DNA of 40,506 nucleotides from Shewanella carassii (lineage in GTDB: Bacteria > Pseudomonadota > Gammaproteobacteria > Enterobacterales > Shewanellaceae): contig NZ_NGVS01000009.1 of assembly GCF_002777975.1 (NCBI RefSeq), positions 1-40,506 of the forward strand, given 5' to 3'. Numbering within the stretch: position 1 is the stretch's first letter; each line of letters begins with the position of its first letter. The notes under the pieces are model-generated. The model did no database searches, had not been told where the DNA came from, and saw only the letters and a list, made by a program, of their open reading frames with translations. Shown here in pieces: positions 27,313-35,751 of this stretch. Position numbers and translations under genes: made by a program.

Positions 27313-28348
27313 GAGCGCTGGCCTCTGTCAGTTGATATTGGCTGTCGCGTTGGGCCTTGGCCGCTTGCTGGCGCTGATCGTGCGCTTCATAGGCTTCCAC
27401 TATGCGGGCTACTACCGGGTGGCGCACCACGTCCTGAGCCTGGAAGAAGTTGAAGCTGATCTCTTCCACTTCACTCAGTACTTCAATGGCGTGGCGCAGG
27501 CCGGACTTGGCGTTGCGCGGCAGATCTATCTGGGTAATGTCACCAGTGATCACCGCCTTGGAGTTGAAGCCGATGCGGGTGAGGAACATCTTCATCTGTT
27601 CCACCGTGGTATTTTGGCTCTCATCGAGAATGATAAAGGCATCGTTGAGGGTGCGGCCACGCATATAGGCCAGCGGCGCGACCTCGATAACATTGCGTTC
27701 TATCAGTCGCTCGACCTTCTCAAACCCGAGCATCTCAAACAGGGCGTCATACAGAGGCCTGAGGTAAGGGTCTACCTTCTGGCTCAGATCGCCGGGCAGG
27801 AACCCCAGCTTCTCACCGGCTTCCACCGCCGGGCGGGTCAGCAGAATGCGGCGGATCTCCTGACGCTCCAGCGCATCCACGGCGGCGGCCACGGCCAGAT
27901 AGGTCTTGCCGGTACCGGCGGGGCCTATGCCGAAGGTGATGTCATGGCGCACTATGTTGGCCACATATTGGGTCTGGTTGGGATTGCGCGGCTTAATCAC
28001 CCCTTTGCGGGTCTTGATATAGTGCTCTTTGGGTTCAGCTCCGCTGTCGTCGGCTTCCAGGGCAATGGCTTCCTGAATGGCGATATGCACCTGCTCGGGC
28101 TCCAGATCCGGAGTCGAGCCTTTTACCGGCGCGGTTTCGACATAGAGCTGTTTCAGTAGGTTGTTGGCGGTGAGGCAGTTACGTGGCTGGCCGACAATCT
28201 GAAAATGGTTGTTGCGGTAGCTTATCTCGACGCCCACCCGGCGCTCGAGCTGCTTGATATTGTCATCGAACGGACCACACAGAGACGCCAGACGGCGGCT
28301 GTCGGCCGGTTCGAGATACAGATTCATGGTGGTTAATTTGTGAGACAA
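27302..28348 (-). CDS. ybeZ: PhoH-like ATPase YbeZ
   Basis: 348 residues. An N-terminal KH-like region ([20 protein letters not shown]) precedes the PhoH ATPase with Walker [14 protein letters not shown] and Walker [10 protein letters not shown]. The protein works with YbeY in RNA metabolism. I chose TTG 28348 because AGGAG stands seven bases before it, whereas the internal ATG at 28327 has no Shine-Dalgarno. Separated from miaB by about 130 bases that include the miaB terminator, so it likely has its own promoter. Confidence 0.92.
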   Translation of the reverse strand: MSHKLTTMNLYLEPADSRRLASLCGPFDDNIKQLERRVGVEISYRNNHFQIVGQPRNCLTANNLLKQLYVETAPVKGSTPDLEPEQVHIAIQEAIALEADDSGAEPKEHYIKTRKGVIKPRNPNQTQYVANIVRHDITFGIGPAGTGKTYLAVAAAVDALERQEIRRILLTRPAVEAGEKLGFLPGDLSQKVDPYLRPLYDALFEMLGFEKVERLIERNVIEVAPLAYMRGRTLNDAFIILDESQNTTVEQMKMFLTRIGFNSKAVITGDITQIDLPRNAKSGLRHAIEVLSEVEEISFNFFQAQDVVRHPVVARIVEAYEAHDQRQQAAKAQRDSQYQLTEASAHES

Positions 28349-28423
28349 ACAAAAACTCCTGTTGATGTCATCTTTGATCAGTTTACGAGCGTGAAGGCAT
28401 AAATGCTAACGGAAAATCGAGCC

Positions 28424-28459
28424 TAAAATAAAACGGCCCGGGTCCGAAGAGCCGGGCCG
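28424..28459 (-). terminator. Rho-independent terminator of miaB
   Basis: On the minus strand CGGCCCGG, a 10-base loop, CCGGGCCG, then TTTTATTTTA. Lies 19 bases beyond the miaB stop. Confidence 0.9.
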
Positions 28460-28477
28460 CCGTGGAAGTCTCGGCGC

Positions 28478-29902
28478 TTACGGGGTGAACTGAGTCACGC
28501 CCAGGGTGTCTTCCTGGTTATGCTTGGCCAGAATATCACTGGGGCGCAGGCTCTTGCGCAAGTCCATCTCATCTTCACCGCGAATAAATTTGCCGCGCAG
28601 CGAGTTGGTGTAGACATCGACGATTTCCACGTCCACGAAGCTGCCTATGTGCTTGGGCTGGCCTTCGAAGTTGACCACCCGGTTGTTCTCGGTGCGGCCG
28701 CGCAGTTCCATGGGGTTCTTGACCGATGGGCCTTCTACCAGAATACGCTGCACTGTACCCAGCATCTGGCGGCTGTAGCGCTGCGCTTGTTGAGTAATCC
28801 TATCCTGCAGGATTGCCAGGCGCTGCTTTTTCTCTTCCATATCCACATCATCCGGCAAGTCGGCCGCCGGGGTGCCGGGACGGGCACTGTAGATAAAGCT
28901 GAAGCTGTGGTCGAAGCCCACTTCTTCAATCAACTTCATGGTGTCGGCAAAGTCTTCTTTGGTTTCGCCGGGGAAGCCGATGATAAAGTCGGAACTTATC
29001 TGAATATCCGGCCGCGCCTTGCGCAGACGGCGAATGATTGACTTGTACTCGATTGCCATATGGCCGCGCTTCATCTGGGTCAGAATGCGGTCTGAACCCG
29101 ATTGCACCGGCAGGTGCAGGAAGCTGACCAGCTCTGGAGTGTCTTCATAGACATCGATAATGTCCTGGGTGAACTCTATCGGATGGCTGGTGGTAAAGCG
29201 GATGCGGTCGATACCGTCGATGGCGGCCACATAACGCAGCAGCTCGGCAAAGCTGCAAATTTCGTCATCATGGGTCAGGCCGCGATAGGCGTTAACGTTC
29301 TGTCCCAGCAGGTTGACTTCACGCACCCCTTGCTCGGCCAGTTGAGCGATTTCCAGGATGATGTCATCCAGTGGTCGGCTGACTTCTTCACCGCGGGTAT
29401 AAGGCACCACGCAGAAAGAGCAGTACTTGCTGCAGCCTTCCATGATGGAGACAAAGGCGGTGGGGCCTTCGGCGCGGGGCTCGGGCAGACGGTCGAACTT
29501 CTCGATTTCCGGGAAGCTGACGTCAATCACTGCCTGGTCGCCGCTGCGAACCTGGTTGATCATCTCTGGTAGACGGTGCAGGGTTTGGGGGCCGAAGATA
29601 ATATCCACGCACTGGGCGCGTTCTTTTATCGCCTTGCCTTCCTGAGAAGCCACACAACCACCCACGCCAATGATCAGCTCAGGGTTCTTGTCTTTGAGTG
29701 TTTTCCAGCGGCCGAGCTGATGGAATACCTTTTCCTGCGCTTTTTCACGAATAGAACAGGTATTGAGCAGCAGAATATCTGCCTCATCAGCCTCTTCGGT
29801 CAGGGTGTAGCCCTGAAATTCGTTTAACAGATCGGCCATCTTGGATGAGTCGTACTCATTCATCTGACAGCCCCAGGTTTTAATATGGAGTTTTTTACTC
29901 AT
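28478..29902 (-). CDS. miaB: tRNA-2-methylthio-N6-dimethylallyladenosine synthase
   Basis: Radical-SAM enzyme that methylthiolates i6A37 in tRNAs reading U-starting codons. 474 residues: N-terminal UPF0004 domain with cluster cysteines in [30 protein letters not shown] and [11 protein letters not shown]; the radical-SAM CxxxCxxC in [20 protein letters not shown]; and a C-terminal TRAM domain ending near [14 protein letters not shown] 29902 ([10 protein letters not shown]) is preferred over a frame extension to 29929. miaB and ubiF are divergent here, with a small secreted-protein gene between. Confidence 0.95.
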   Translation of the reverse strand: MSKKLHIKTWGCQMNEYDSSKMADLLNEFQGYTLTEEADEADILLLNTCSIREKAQEKVFHQLGRWKTLKDKNPELIIGVGGCVASQEGKAIKERAQCVDIIFGPQTLHRLPEMINQVRSGDQAVIDVSFPEIEKFDRLPEPRAEGPTAFVSIMEGCSKYCSFCVVPYTRGEEVSRPLDDIILEIAQLAEQGVREVNLLGQNVNAYRGLTHDDEICSFAELLRYVAAIDGIDRIRFTTSHPIEFTQDIIDVYEDTPELVSFLHLPVQSGSDRILTQMKRGHMAIEYKSIIRRLRKARPDIQISSDFIIGFPGETKEDFADTMKLIEEVGFDHSFSFIYSARPGTPAADLPDDVDMEEKKQRLAILQDRITQQAQRYSRQMLGTVQRILVEGPSVKNPMELRGRTENNRVVNFEGQPKHIGSFVDVEIVDVYTNSLRGKFIRGEDEMDLRKSLRPSDILAKHNQEDTLGVTQFTP

Positions 29903-29999
29903 CAGTTTTGCGTCGCTCTTCGGAACCACTTAAAAAATAGCGCGCCATTTTACCCGCTGTTAAGTCCGCTGACCAGCTTTTGAACGCCAGGGCTGAGAA

Positions 30000-30323
30000 T
30001 TACTCTGGTGGCTGTAGTACCCCTTCAAGCTGTGTGGGTAAGCGATTGTCGGCCAACTGAATGCTCTGCTGCTGGTAGAACTGCTCAGCCATCTGTTGGT
30101 TGCTGCTGCGAGCCTGAAGATAGATATCCTCCAGTACCTCTAAACGAAAGCCAGCCATGGTTTCCGTGATTTGTTGATATAGGGCATAATTCAGCGACGA
30201 GCGATAGGTTACAGTTATCACCTCCATCTGGTCTGCTGTGGTGGCGGCCAGAACATGACCACAGCTAAAGGCGCCCGGAACGATAAGGGCTGCGGCTATC
30301 AGGCTGTTGGTAAGTTTGCACAT
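30000..30323 (-). CDS. Small secreted hypothetical protein
   Basis: 107 residues from ATG 30323, which has GAGGA eight bases upstream and opens a signal peptide (LTNSLIAAALIVPGAFSCGH to VLAA). The mature part is short and Gln/Glu-rich with a helical centre (YQQITETMAGFRLEVLEDIY). No family recognised. Monocistronic, divergent from ubiF; the frame extends to 30392 but without a signal sequence. Confidence 0.65.
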   Translation of the reverse strand: MCKLTNSLIAAALIVPGAFSCGHVLAATTADQMEVITVTYRSSLNYALYQQITETMAGFRLEVLEDIYLQARSSNQQMAEQFYQQQSIQLADNRLPTQLEGVLQPPE

Positions 30324-30556
30324 GGTATCCTCACTTGTTGATGTCGATAACCGCCAATGCGGTGTTGGCCATGACAGATACTGCTTGGACACTCTGAGGC
30401 TAGCCTAAGGTTGCCAAGGCTCGTGTGTCAGCTTGTAAGCAGGTGTTTCAGGAGGGCCAGCAGCAACATTTGCTCATGATTGAAGCCAAAACAGTTACCA
30501 TTGAACACAATTCTGTGGCCGAGGCGGCAGAGAAGAGAGACAGCAGGAAAGGCATA

Positions 30557-31744
30557 GTGACAGAACAACATGAGACCAAGGATATCGTCATCATAGGTGG
30601 CGGTATGGTGGGCGCGGCGACGGCGCTGGGGTTGGCCAAACTCGGGCTGGAAGTGGCGCTGGTGGAGGCCTTTGAACCCGAGGCCTTCGATGCCTCGCAA
30701 CCTCTGGATGTCAGGGTCTCGGCCATCAGTGTGGCATCGGAGGTGCTACTCGAGCGCCTGGGGGCATTTGATACTCTGCTCGGAATGCGCCATGTGGCTT
30801 ATCGTGGCCTGGAAACCTGGGAGATGGAAGGCTGCATTACCCGTTTCCATGCCAGTCAGATTAAGGCCGAGCGTTTGGGTCACATAGTGGAAAACCGTTT
30901 GGTACAGCTGGCATTGTGGCAGGAATTCGACAATTACCCCAATCTGATCCTCTGCTGTCCGGCGCGGGTCGGGCGCATGGTGCGCTCCTGTGCTGGCATA
31001 GAGGTGAGCCTGGACGATGGCCGGGTGTTCGATACTCGCTTGCTGGTGGGGGCCGATGGTGCCAACTCCAGAGTGCGTCAATGGGCCGGAATTGGCATTA
31101 GCGGTTGGGATTATTCCCAGTCCTGTATGTTGATCAATATCGCCACCGAGTGTGATGAGCAGGATGTGACCTGGCAACAGTTTACTCCGCAAGGGCCGCG
31201 TTCCTTGCTGCCATTGCCGGGCAAAAATGCGTCCTTGGTTTGGTATGACGATGCCAAACAAATTCGTAGTTTGATGCAGCTCAGCGACAGCCAACTGAAG
31301 CAGGCGATTATCAATCACTTCCCGGATAGGCTCGATCCTCACTTCGAAGTGTTGGCCAAGGGCAGTTTCCCGCTGACCCGGCGCCATGCGCAGCAATACT
31401 ATCGCGATAACCTGGTGATCTTGGGAGACGCGGCCCACACCATCAACCCGCTGGCGGGGCAGGGGGTTAACCTGGGCTTTAAAGATGTCGAAGCCTTGAT
31501 CGCGACAATCACCCAGGCGCTGGAAAAGGGCGAAGACTGGTCAAAGGCCACAGTGCTTGAAGGGTTCCAAAAGCAGCGCTGGTTTGACAATCAATTGATG
31601 ATGACAGGCATGGATCTCTTCTATGCCGGTTTCAGTAACGATCTGCTGCCACTTAAACTGCTGCGTAACGCCGGGCTCAAGTTGGCGGATATCAATACCC
31701 CGGTCAAGCAACAAGTGCTCAAGTATGCGCTGGGGCTGAGATAA
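30557..31744 (+). CDS. ubiF: 2-octaprenyl-3-methyl-6-methoxy-1,4-benzoquinol hydroxylase (ubiquinone synthesis)
   Basis: FAD-dependent monooxygenase that hydroxylates the ubiquinone ring. 395 residues: FAD dinucleotide motif DIVIIGGGMVGAATALGL, the DG motif LVGADGANSRVRQWAGIG, and the second FAD motif LVILGDAAHTINPLAGQG. The sequences SCMLINIATE, WQQFTPQGPRSLLPLPG and DLFYAGFSNDLLPLKLLRN, with the end KYALGLR, match UbiF rather than UbiH or UbiI. The start is GTG 30557 with AGGAAAGG (30544-30551) at ideal distance; the frame is open back to 30425 and ATG 30476 is a weaker alternative. Next to miaB, as in E. coli. Confidence 0.92.
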   Translation: MTEQHETKDIVIIGGGMVGAATALGLAKLGLEVALVEAFEPEAFDASQPLDVRVSAISVASEVLLERLGAFDTLLGMRHVAYRGLETWEMEGCITRFHASQIKAERLGHIVENRLVQLALWQEFDNYPNLILCCPARVGRMVRSCAGIEVSLDDGRVFDTRLLVGADGANSRVRQWAGIGISGWDYSQSCMLINIATECDEQDVTWQQFTPQGPRSLLPLPGKNASLVWYDDAKQIRSLMQLSDSQLKQAIINHFPDRLDPHFEVLAKGSFPLTRRHAQQYYRDNLVILGDAAHTINPLAGQGVNLGFKDVEALIATITQALEKGEDWSKATVLEGFQKQRWFDNQLMMTGMDLFYAGFSNDLLPLKLLRNAGLKLADINTPVKQQVLKYALGLR

Positions 31745-31780
31745 CCCCGGTCGATTTGTTGATTGTCGCAAGAGAGTGCT

Positions 31781-31815
31781 AAAATGCCGCGTTTTTACAA
31801 GAATGCGGCATTTTT
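31781..31815. terminator. Rho-independent terminator after ubiF
   Basis: AAAATGCCGC, 14-base loop, GCGGCATTTTT. Lies 36 bases past the ubiF stop. Confidence 0.8.
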
Positions 31816-31935
31816 CATTGGCTTTTTATACTTGGCTTAGTCGGTAACGACCGAGTTTCAAGAGCGATGATTTTTTGCCTGGCCTTGTCCGGCCGCACAG
31901 GACTTCTCCTCGATTAAACAGACTGATAGAGACTG

Positions 31936-32523
31936 ATGACAGAGATTAAACTTATCGTCGGGCTGGCCAATCCCGGCGCCGAGTATGCCCAGACCCGCCA
32001 TAATGCCGGCGCCTGGTATGTGCAGGAGCTGGCCAGAGGTTGTGGTGCCCAGCTCAGTGCCGACAGCAAGTATTTTGGCCTGACCGCCAGAGTCACGCTC
32101 AAGGGCCGCGATGTGCGCCTGCTGATCCCTACCACTTATATGAACCTGAGTGGTAAATCGGTGGCGGCATTGGCGAACTTCTTCCGTATTCAACCGGAGG
32201 AGATTTTGGTCGCTCACGATGAGCTGGACATGCCGCCGGGTGTGGCCAAGTTCAAGCTGGGTGGTGGGCACGGTGGCCATAACGGCCTCAAGGACATCAT
32301 CGCCAAGCTGGCTAACAACAAGAATTTTTATCGTCTGCGGATTGGCATAGGTCACCCCGGAGACAAGAATAAAGTCAGCGGCTATGTGCTTGGCAAGGCG
32401 CCGAGTACTGAGCAGTCGCTGATAGATGCCGCGGTAGATGAAGCGGTTCGCGCCACAGATATCCTCTTTGCCGAGGATATGACCAAGGCGATGCACAGGC
32501 TGCATTCTTTTAAAGCGGTCTAA
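31936..32523 (+). CDS. pth: Peptidyl-tRNA hydrolase
   Basis: Releases tRNA from prematurely dropped peptidyl-tRNA. 195 residues, full family length. It has [20 protein letters not shown] (catalytic His22), the substrate-binding [24 protein letters not shown] with the conserved Asp, and [16 protein letters not shown]. Start ATG 31936. Forms a pair with ychF, 85 bases downstream, an arrangement common in proteobacteria. Confidence 0.96.
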   Translation: MTEIKLIVGLANPGAEYAQTRHNAGAWYVQELARGCGAQLSADSKYFGLTARVTLKGRDVRLLIPTTYMNLSGKSVAALANFFRIQPEEILVAHDELDMPPGVAKFKLGGGHGGHNGLKDIIAKLANNKNFYRLRIGIGHPGDKNKVSGYVLGKAPSTEQSLIDAAVDEAVRATDILFAEDMTKAMHRLHSFKAV

Positions 32524-32530
32524 GATTATC

Positions 32531-32547
32531 CAGGCGTTAGACGCCTG
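32531..32547 (+). terminator. Weak hairpin between pth and ychF
   Basis: CAGGCG-TTAGA-CGCCTG followed by TTTCATT. May attenuate rather than stop transcription. Confidence 0.35.
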
Positions 32548-32608
32548 TTTCATTATCCTGTCCGGGGCCGAGAGCGCCGGACTCAAATTAGAGAGAAAGG
32601 TAAACATC

Positions 32609-33700
32609 ATGGGTTTTAAATGCGGCATCGTTGGTCTGCCAAACGTCGGTAAGTCAACTCTATTCAATGCGTTAACCAAGGCTGGCATCGAAGCGGCAAA
32701 CTTTCCCTTCTGTACCATAGAACCCAACACAGGTGTGGTGCCAGTGCCGGATGCTCGTCTGGACGCCCTGGCTGAAATCGTTAAGCCTGAGCGGGTCCTG
32801 CCAACCACCATGGAGTTTGTGGACATTGCCGGTCTGGTTGCCGGGGCATCCAAGGGCGAAGGTCTGGGTAACAAGTTCCTGGCCAATATCCGTGAAACCG
32901 ATGCTATCGGCCATGTGGTACGTTGCTTCGAGAACGACAATATTGTTCATGTGGCCAACAAGGTTGACCCGGCCGGTGATATTGAAGTGATCAATACCGA
33001 ACTGGCGCTGGCGGATCTCGACAGTGTTGAGCGTGCCATACTGCGTCAGCAAAAGCGTGCCAAGGGTGGCGATAAAGACGCCAAATTTGAAGTCGAAGTG
33101 CTGGAAAAACTCAAGCCGGTACTGGACGAAGGCCATATGCTGCGCACCCTGGATTTGAGCCCGGAAGAACTGGAAGCCGTGGCTTACCTGAACCTGCTGA
33201 CGCTCAAGCCTACCATGTATATTGCCAACGTTTCTGAAGACGGCTTTGTTAACAACCCGCATCTGGACACAGTGCGCGCCATTGCCGAAAAAGAAAATGC
33301 CGTGGTGGTGCCTGTGTGCGCCGCTATCGAGTCAGATCTGGCGGAAATGGATGAAGAAGAGCGCAGCGAGTTCCTCGAAGAGCTGGGTCTGGAAGAGCCT
33401 GGGCTTGATCGGGTGATCCGCGCCGGTTACGAGTTGCTGACGCTGCAAACTTACTTTACTGCCGGGGTGAAAGAGGTCCGTGCCTGGACTGTGACTGTCG
33501 GTTCTACCGCACCGCAGGCGGCCGGTAAGATTCACACCGACTTTGAGCGCGGCTTTATTCGGGCTCAGGTTATGGCCTATGATGACTTTATTCAGTACAA
33601 GGGCGAAGCCGGTTGTAAGGAAGCGGGTAAGCTGCGGGTGGAAGGGAAAACCTATATCGTCAAAGACGGCGATGTGATGCACTTCCTGTTTAACGTGTAA
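32609..33700 (+). CDS. ychF: Redox-regulated ATPase/GTPase YchF
   Basis: Obg-family P-loop ATPase associated with ribosomes and stress. 363 residues: G1 motif [18 protein letters not shown] (residues 6-23), [20 protein letters not shown] (G3 and switch), a helical domain, and the C-terminal TGS domain ([20 protein letters not shown]). In YchF the G4 motif is NxxE rather than NKxD, consistent with YIANVSEDG here. AGAAAGG lies before ATG 32609. Confidence 0.96.
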   Translation: MGFKCGIVGLPNVGKSTLFNALTKAGIEAANFPFCTIEPNTGVVPVPDARLDALAEIVKPERVLPTTMEFVDIAGLVAGASKGEGLGNKFLANIRETDAIGHVVRCFENDNIVHVANKVDPAGDIEVINTELALADLDSVERAILRQQKRAKGGDKDAKFEVEVLEKLKPVLDEGHMLRTLDLSPEELEAVAYLNLLTLKPTMYIANVSEDGFVNNPHLDTVRAIAEKENAVVVPVCAAIESDLAEMDEEERSEFLEELGLEEPGLDRVIRAGYELLTLQTYFTAGVKEVRAWTVTVGSTAPQAAGKIHTDFERGFIRAQVMAYDDFIQYKGEAGCKEAGKLRVEGKTYIVKDGDVMHFLFNV

Positions 33701-33713
33701 AGCCACTCTACAT

Positions 33714-33748
33714 GGGCGGCAGCATACGGATTTGCGTATCTGTTGCCC
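33714..33748 (+). terminator. Imperfect hairpin after ychF, possible terminator
   Basis: GGGC, CAG and ATACG pair in order with CGTAT, CTG and GCCC around a GATTTG loop. No strong T-run follows, so termination is uncertain. Confidence 0.4.
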
Positions 33749-33806
33749 AGTTTGATGGGTTTATAGGCAAACGACTGGTGTGGCGGGATTTAGCCTAAAA
33801 AAGCTG

Positions 33807-33835
33807 TTGACCTGAATAACCTGAATAAGCATAAT
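33807..33835 (+). promoter_or_regulatory. Sigma-70 promoter of the tRNA operon
   Basis: -35 TTGACC (33807-33812), 17-base spacer, -10 CATAAT (33830-33835), then the GC-rich ACGCCCCGTTCCCC. A GC-rich discriminator is the hallmark of stringently controlled stable-RNA promoters; stringent control here is inferred. Confidence 0.8.
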
Positions 33836-33875
33836 ACGCCCCGTTCCCCGGCAAGGGGGACAACAAAGTTATCGT

Positions 33876-33952
33876 GGCTATGTAGCTCAGCTGGTTAGAG
33901 CACAGCACTCATAATGCTGGGGTCGCAGGTTCAAGTCCCGCCATAGCTACCA
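33876..33952 (+). tRNA. tRNA-Met (CAU), elongator, copy 1
   Basis: 77 bases with encoded CCA. Anticodon CAT at 33910-33912 in loop CTCATAA. T-arm GGTTCAAGTCC. The first acceptor pair is G1-U72 (GGCTATG / CATAGCT), where E. coli has G-C. The G1 start and closed stem distinguish it from initiator tRNA. Confidence 0.95.
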
Positions 33953-33983
33953 TCCTTCTTGGGATGTCAAAACAAGAGACACT

Positions 33984-34068
<85 letters not shown>

Positions 34069-34103
34069 TATTTGTCTCTTATTGAACTAACTTTGATTAT
34101 TGG

Positions 34104-34178
34104 TGGGGTATCGCCAAGCGGTAAGGCACCGGGTTTTGATCCCGGCATTCCCAGGTTCGAATCCTGGTACCCCAGCCA
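34104..34178 (+). tRNA. tRNA-Gln (UUG), copy 1
   Basis: 75 bases, acceptor TGGGGTA / TACCCCA with the U1-A72 pair typical of tRNA-Gln, anticodon TTG at 34136-34138, encoded CCA. Confidence 0.96.
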
Positions 34179-34199
34179 TCTTTTGCCAAGTTTATAGAT

Positions 34200-34274
34200 T
34201 GGGGTATCGCCAAGCGGTAAGGCACCGGGTTTTGATCCCGGCATTCCCAGGTTCGAATCCTGGTACCCCAGCCA
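34200..34274 (+). tRNA. tRNA-Gln (UUG), copy 2
   Basis: Identical in sequence to the preceding tRNA-Gln; spacer of 21 bases. Confidence 0.96.
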
Positions 34275-34300
34275 TAAACGCTAAAGAGAAAAAATACAGT

Positions 34301-34377
34301 GGCTATGTAGCTCAGCTGGTTAGAGCACAGCACTCATAATGCTGGGGTCGCAGGTTCAAGTCCCGCCATAGCTACCA
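34301..34377 (+). tRNA. tRNA-Met (CAU), elongator, copy 2
   Basis: Identical to 33876-33952, including the G1-U72 pair. Confidence 0.95.
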
Positions 34378-34444
34378 TGTTTCTTTAGCAGCAAACTTGG
34401 TCTTCACGAGTCTTAAGATTCGTATCGGTTAATACCGACCCTGA

Positions 34445-34519
34445 TGGGGTATCGCCAAGCGGTAAGGCACCGGGTTTTGATCCCGGCATTCCCAGGTTCG
34501 AATCCTGGTACCCCAGCCA
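34445..34519 (+). tRNA. tRNA-Gln (UUG), copy 3
   Basis: Identical to the other two tRNA-Gln. Last tRNA of the operon. No Gln-CUG tRNA is seen, whereas E. coli has two at the matching place. Confidence 0.96.
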
Positions 34520-34532
34520 TATTCAACGAAAG

Positions 34533-34556
34533 AGCCCGTCATAGACGGGCTTTTTT
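34533..34556 (+). terminator. Rho-independent terminator of the tRNA operon
   Basis: AGCCCGTC-ATA-GACGGGCT followed by six T. Starts 14 bases after the last tRNA. Confidence 0.94.
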
Positions 34557-34594
34557 GTGTCTGTTTTTCATCGTTTGCACTTTTCGGCTATTTC

Positions 34595-34735
34595 GCACTG
34601 GCGATCCTGCGACATGGCGAAAGTTGCCGGCGAGAGTTACGTAGCAGCGCTCTTTCGAGTGCCAACCAAGGATGGCTACAGTTCCGCCTGTGCTTGGAAA
34701 TCCATGTATGCCTGTAAACTTGTGCATGCCTGTAA
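34595..34735 (-). repeat. Degenerate inverted copy of the mosaic repeat
   Basis: Read on the minus strand it gives, in the same order as elsewhere, a GCATACATGGATTTCC-like block, AAGCACAGGCGGAACTGTAG, an interrupted GCTGC-TAC-GTAAC hairpin, CTCTCGCC, and GCAGGATCGCCAGTGCGAAA. The order matches module A plus the CACAGGATCGCCTGTG hairpin at 37119-37305. Much more diverged than the other copies. No gene in 34557-34791. Confidence 0.65.
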
Positions 34736-34791
34736 ACTAGTGCCAAGATTTCACCGATCCAGAGTCATACCAGCCTTGAGCTATCAAGCTT

Positions 34792-35202
34792 CTACTCGAC
34801 TTTCAGCTTCTGTCGCAGACTCTCATCTCTGGCGGCCTTGGTGACTTCGAGGGCGATATTGCGCCTGAGGCGAATTAACCAACTGTCGATTTTGGCTTGG
34901 TCCATTTTGCAATCGCAGCGGCTGGAGAGCAGGCTAAGCTGCAGTGCCTGTGCCTGTCGTGCGACTTCTACTTCGACCGTGTATCCCTTGTAGTTATTGA
35001 GCCGGGCGAGCCAGGTGCCATCTGCGGCAGTTTCCAGTTCCCAGCTATCCCGGGTAACGGCCCGCTGCAACATGGCGGGGATATCCTGCACATAACCACC
35101 TGTGGGTACTGGGTTTTGCCAGCGTTGCAATTGATATTCAGTCTCGGCGGAAGCCGGGGTTAGCCATAACAGATTCAGCAGCGGCAGTAGTATTCGTTTC
35201 AT
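34792..35202 (-). CDS. Secreted hypothetical protein, paralogue of the upstream neighbour
   Basis: 136 residues with a signal peptide (RILLPLLNLLWLTPASAE). The mature protein has a beta-rich part (GTWLARLNNYKGYTVEVEVA) and a C-terminal helix (SWLIRLRRNIALEVTKAARD) preceded by CDCKMDQAKI. The pattern ARxxxYxG...QL...C...IxxLRxxIAxE also occurs in the gene just upstream, so the two look like a diverged tandem pair. Start overlaps the upstream stop by four bases (ATGA). Function unknown; likely periplasmic. Confidence 0.7.
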   Translation of the reverse strand: MKRILLPLLNLLWLTPASAETEYQLQRWQNPVPTGGYVQDIPAMLQRAVTRDSWELETAADGTWLARLNNYKGYTVEVEVARQAQALQLSLLSSRCDCKMDQAKIDSWLIRLRRNIALEVTKAARDESLRQKLKVE

Positions 35203-35657
35203 GATTTTTTCAGCTCCTGGGCGATGGAGAGACGCAGATTCTTGATGTAGTTGTAATAGCCACGGCCATTCTTGTAGCAGATATCATCAATCAGCTTCTT
35301 GCAGACAAAATCCCCCAGGGCGGCGTGGTATTTAAGCTGAATATAGTTGGCGTCGTATTCAATGCGCATCACATTAGTGTCGCCACGATAGTCGAAACGG
35401 GCCAGGATATAGCCCTCACCTTCGCCCTCGTATACCCAGGCAAAGCCCTTGGTGCTGAGCATTCCTTCGAGAATGGCATAGCGAACCTGGGCCTCACTGG
35501 CTCCCGCTACCGGGATCTCTTTATGAACGGCTTCGATATAGCGGTTTGAAGATTTGGGTTTGGCATTTTTGTTGATGACCAGCTCGCCGGGGGCGGCTTG
35601 CAACGACAGGGAGAAACCGAGGGCGAATAACGCCCCCAGAAAGGGCCGGACTTGCAT
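35199..35657 (-). CDS. Secreted hypothetical protein
   Basis: 152 residues from ATG 35657 (AAGGA nine bases upstream), opening a signal peptide (FLGALFALGFSLSLQAAPG). Mature region: YIEAVHKEIPVAGASEAQVR, GEGYILARFDYRGDTNVMRI, DYNYIQLKY-type strand, two or three Cys (FVCKKLIDDICYKN) that could form a disulfide, and the C-terminal helix YIKNLRLSIAQELKKS. I do not recognise a named family. The frame continues upstream to 35795 but that part is low-complexity Phe/Lys/Cys and is not credible. Upstream member of a two-gene operon. Confidence 0.7.
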   Translation of the reverse strand: MQVRPFLGALFALGFSLSLQAAPGELVINKNAKPKSSNRYIEAVHKEIPVAGASEAQVRYAILEGMLSTKGFAWVYEGEGEGYILARFDYRGDTNVMRIEYDANYIQLKYHAALGDFVCKKLIDDICYKNGRGYYNYIKNLRLSIAQELKKS

Positions 35658-35751
35658 ATCAGAATCCTTCTGAAAAAGGCTGCGAAAGTCCGAGTCTAGC
35701 GAAAAGTCAAGGCACTTGAAAGAGCACTTGAAACAGCTCTTGAAAGAGAAA

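Noticed and set aside
31858..32940. 360-residue minus-strand open frame opposite pth and ychF
   Set aside because: Antisense shadow across two well-defined genes with full-length families; no recognisable domain.
34097..34339. Open frames repeating VRHRVLIPAFPGSN-like or WGTRIRTWECRDQN-like peptides
   Set aside because: These are translations of the repeated tRNA-Gln genes, a well-known spurious annotation.
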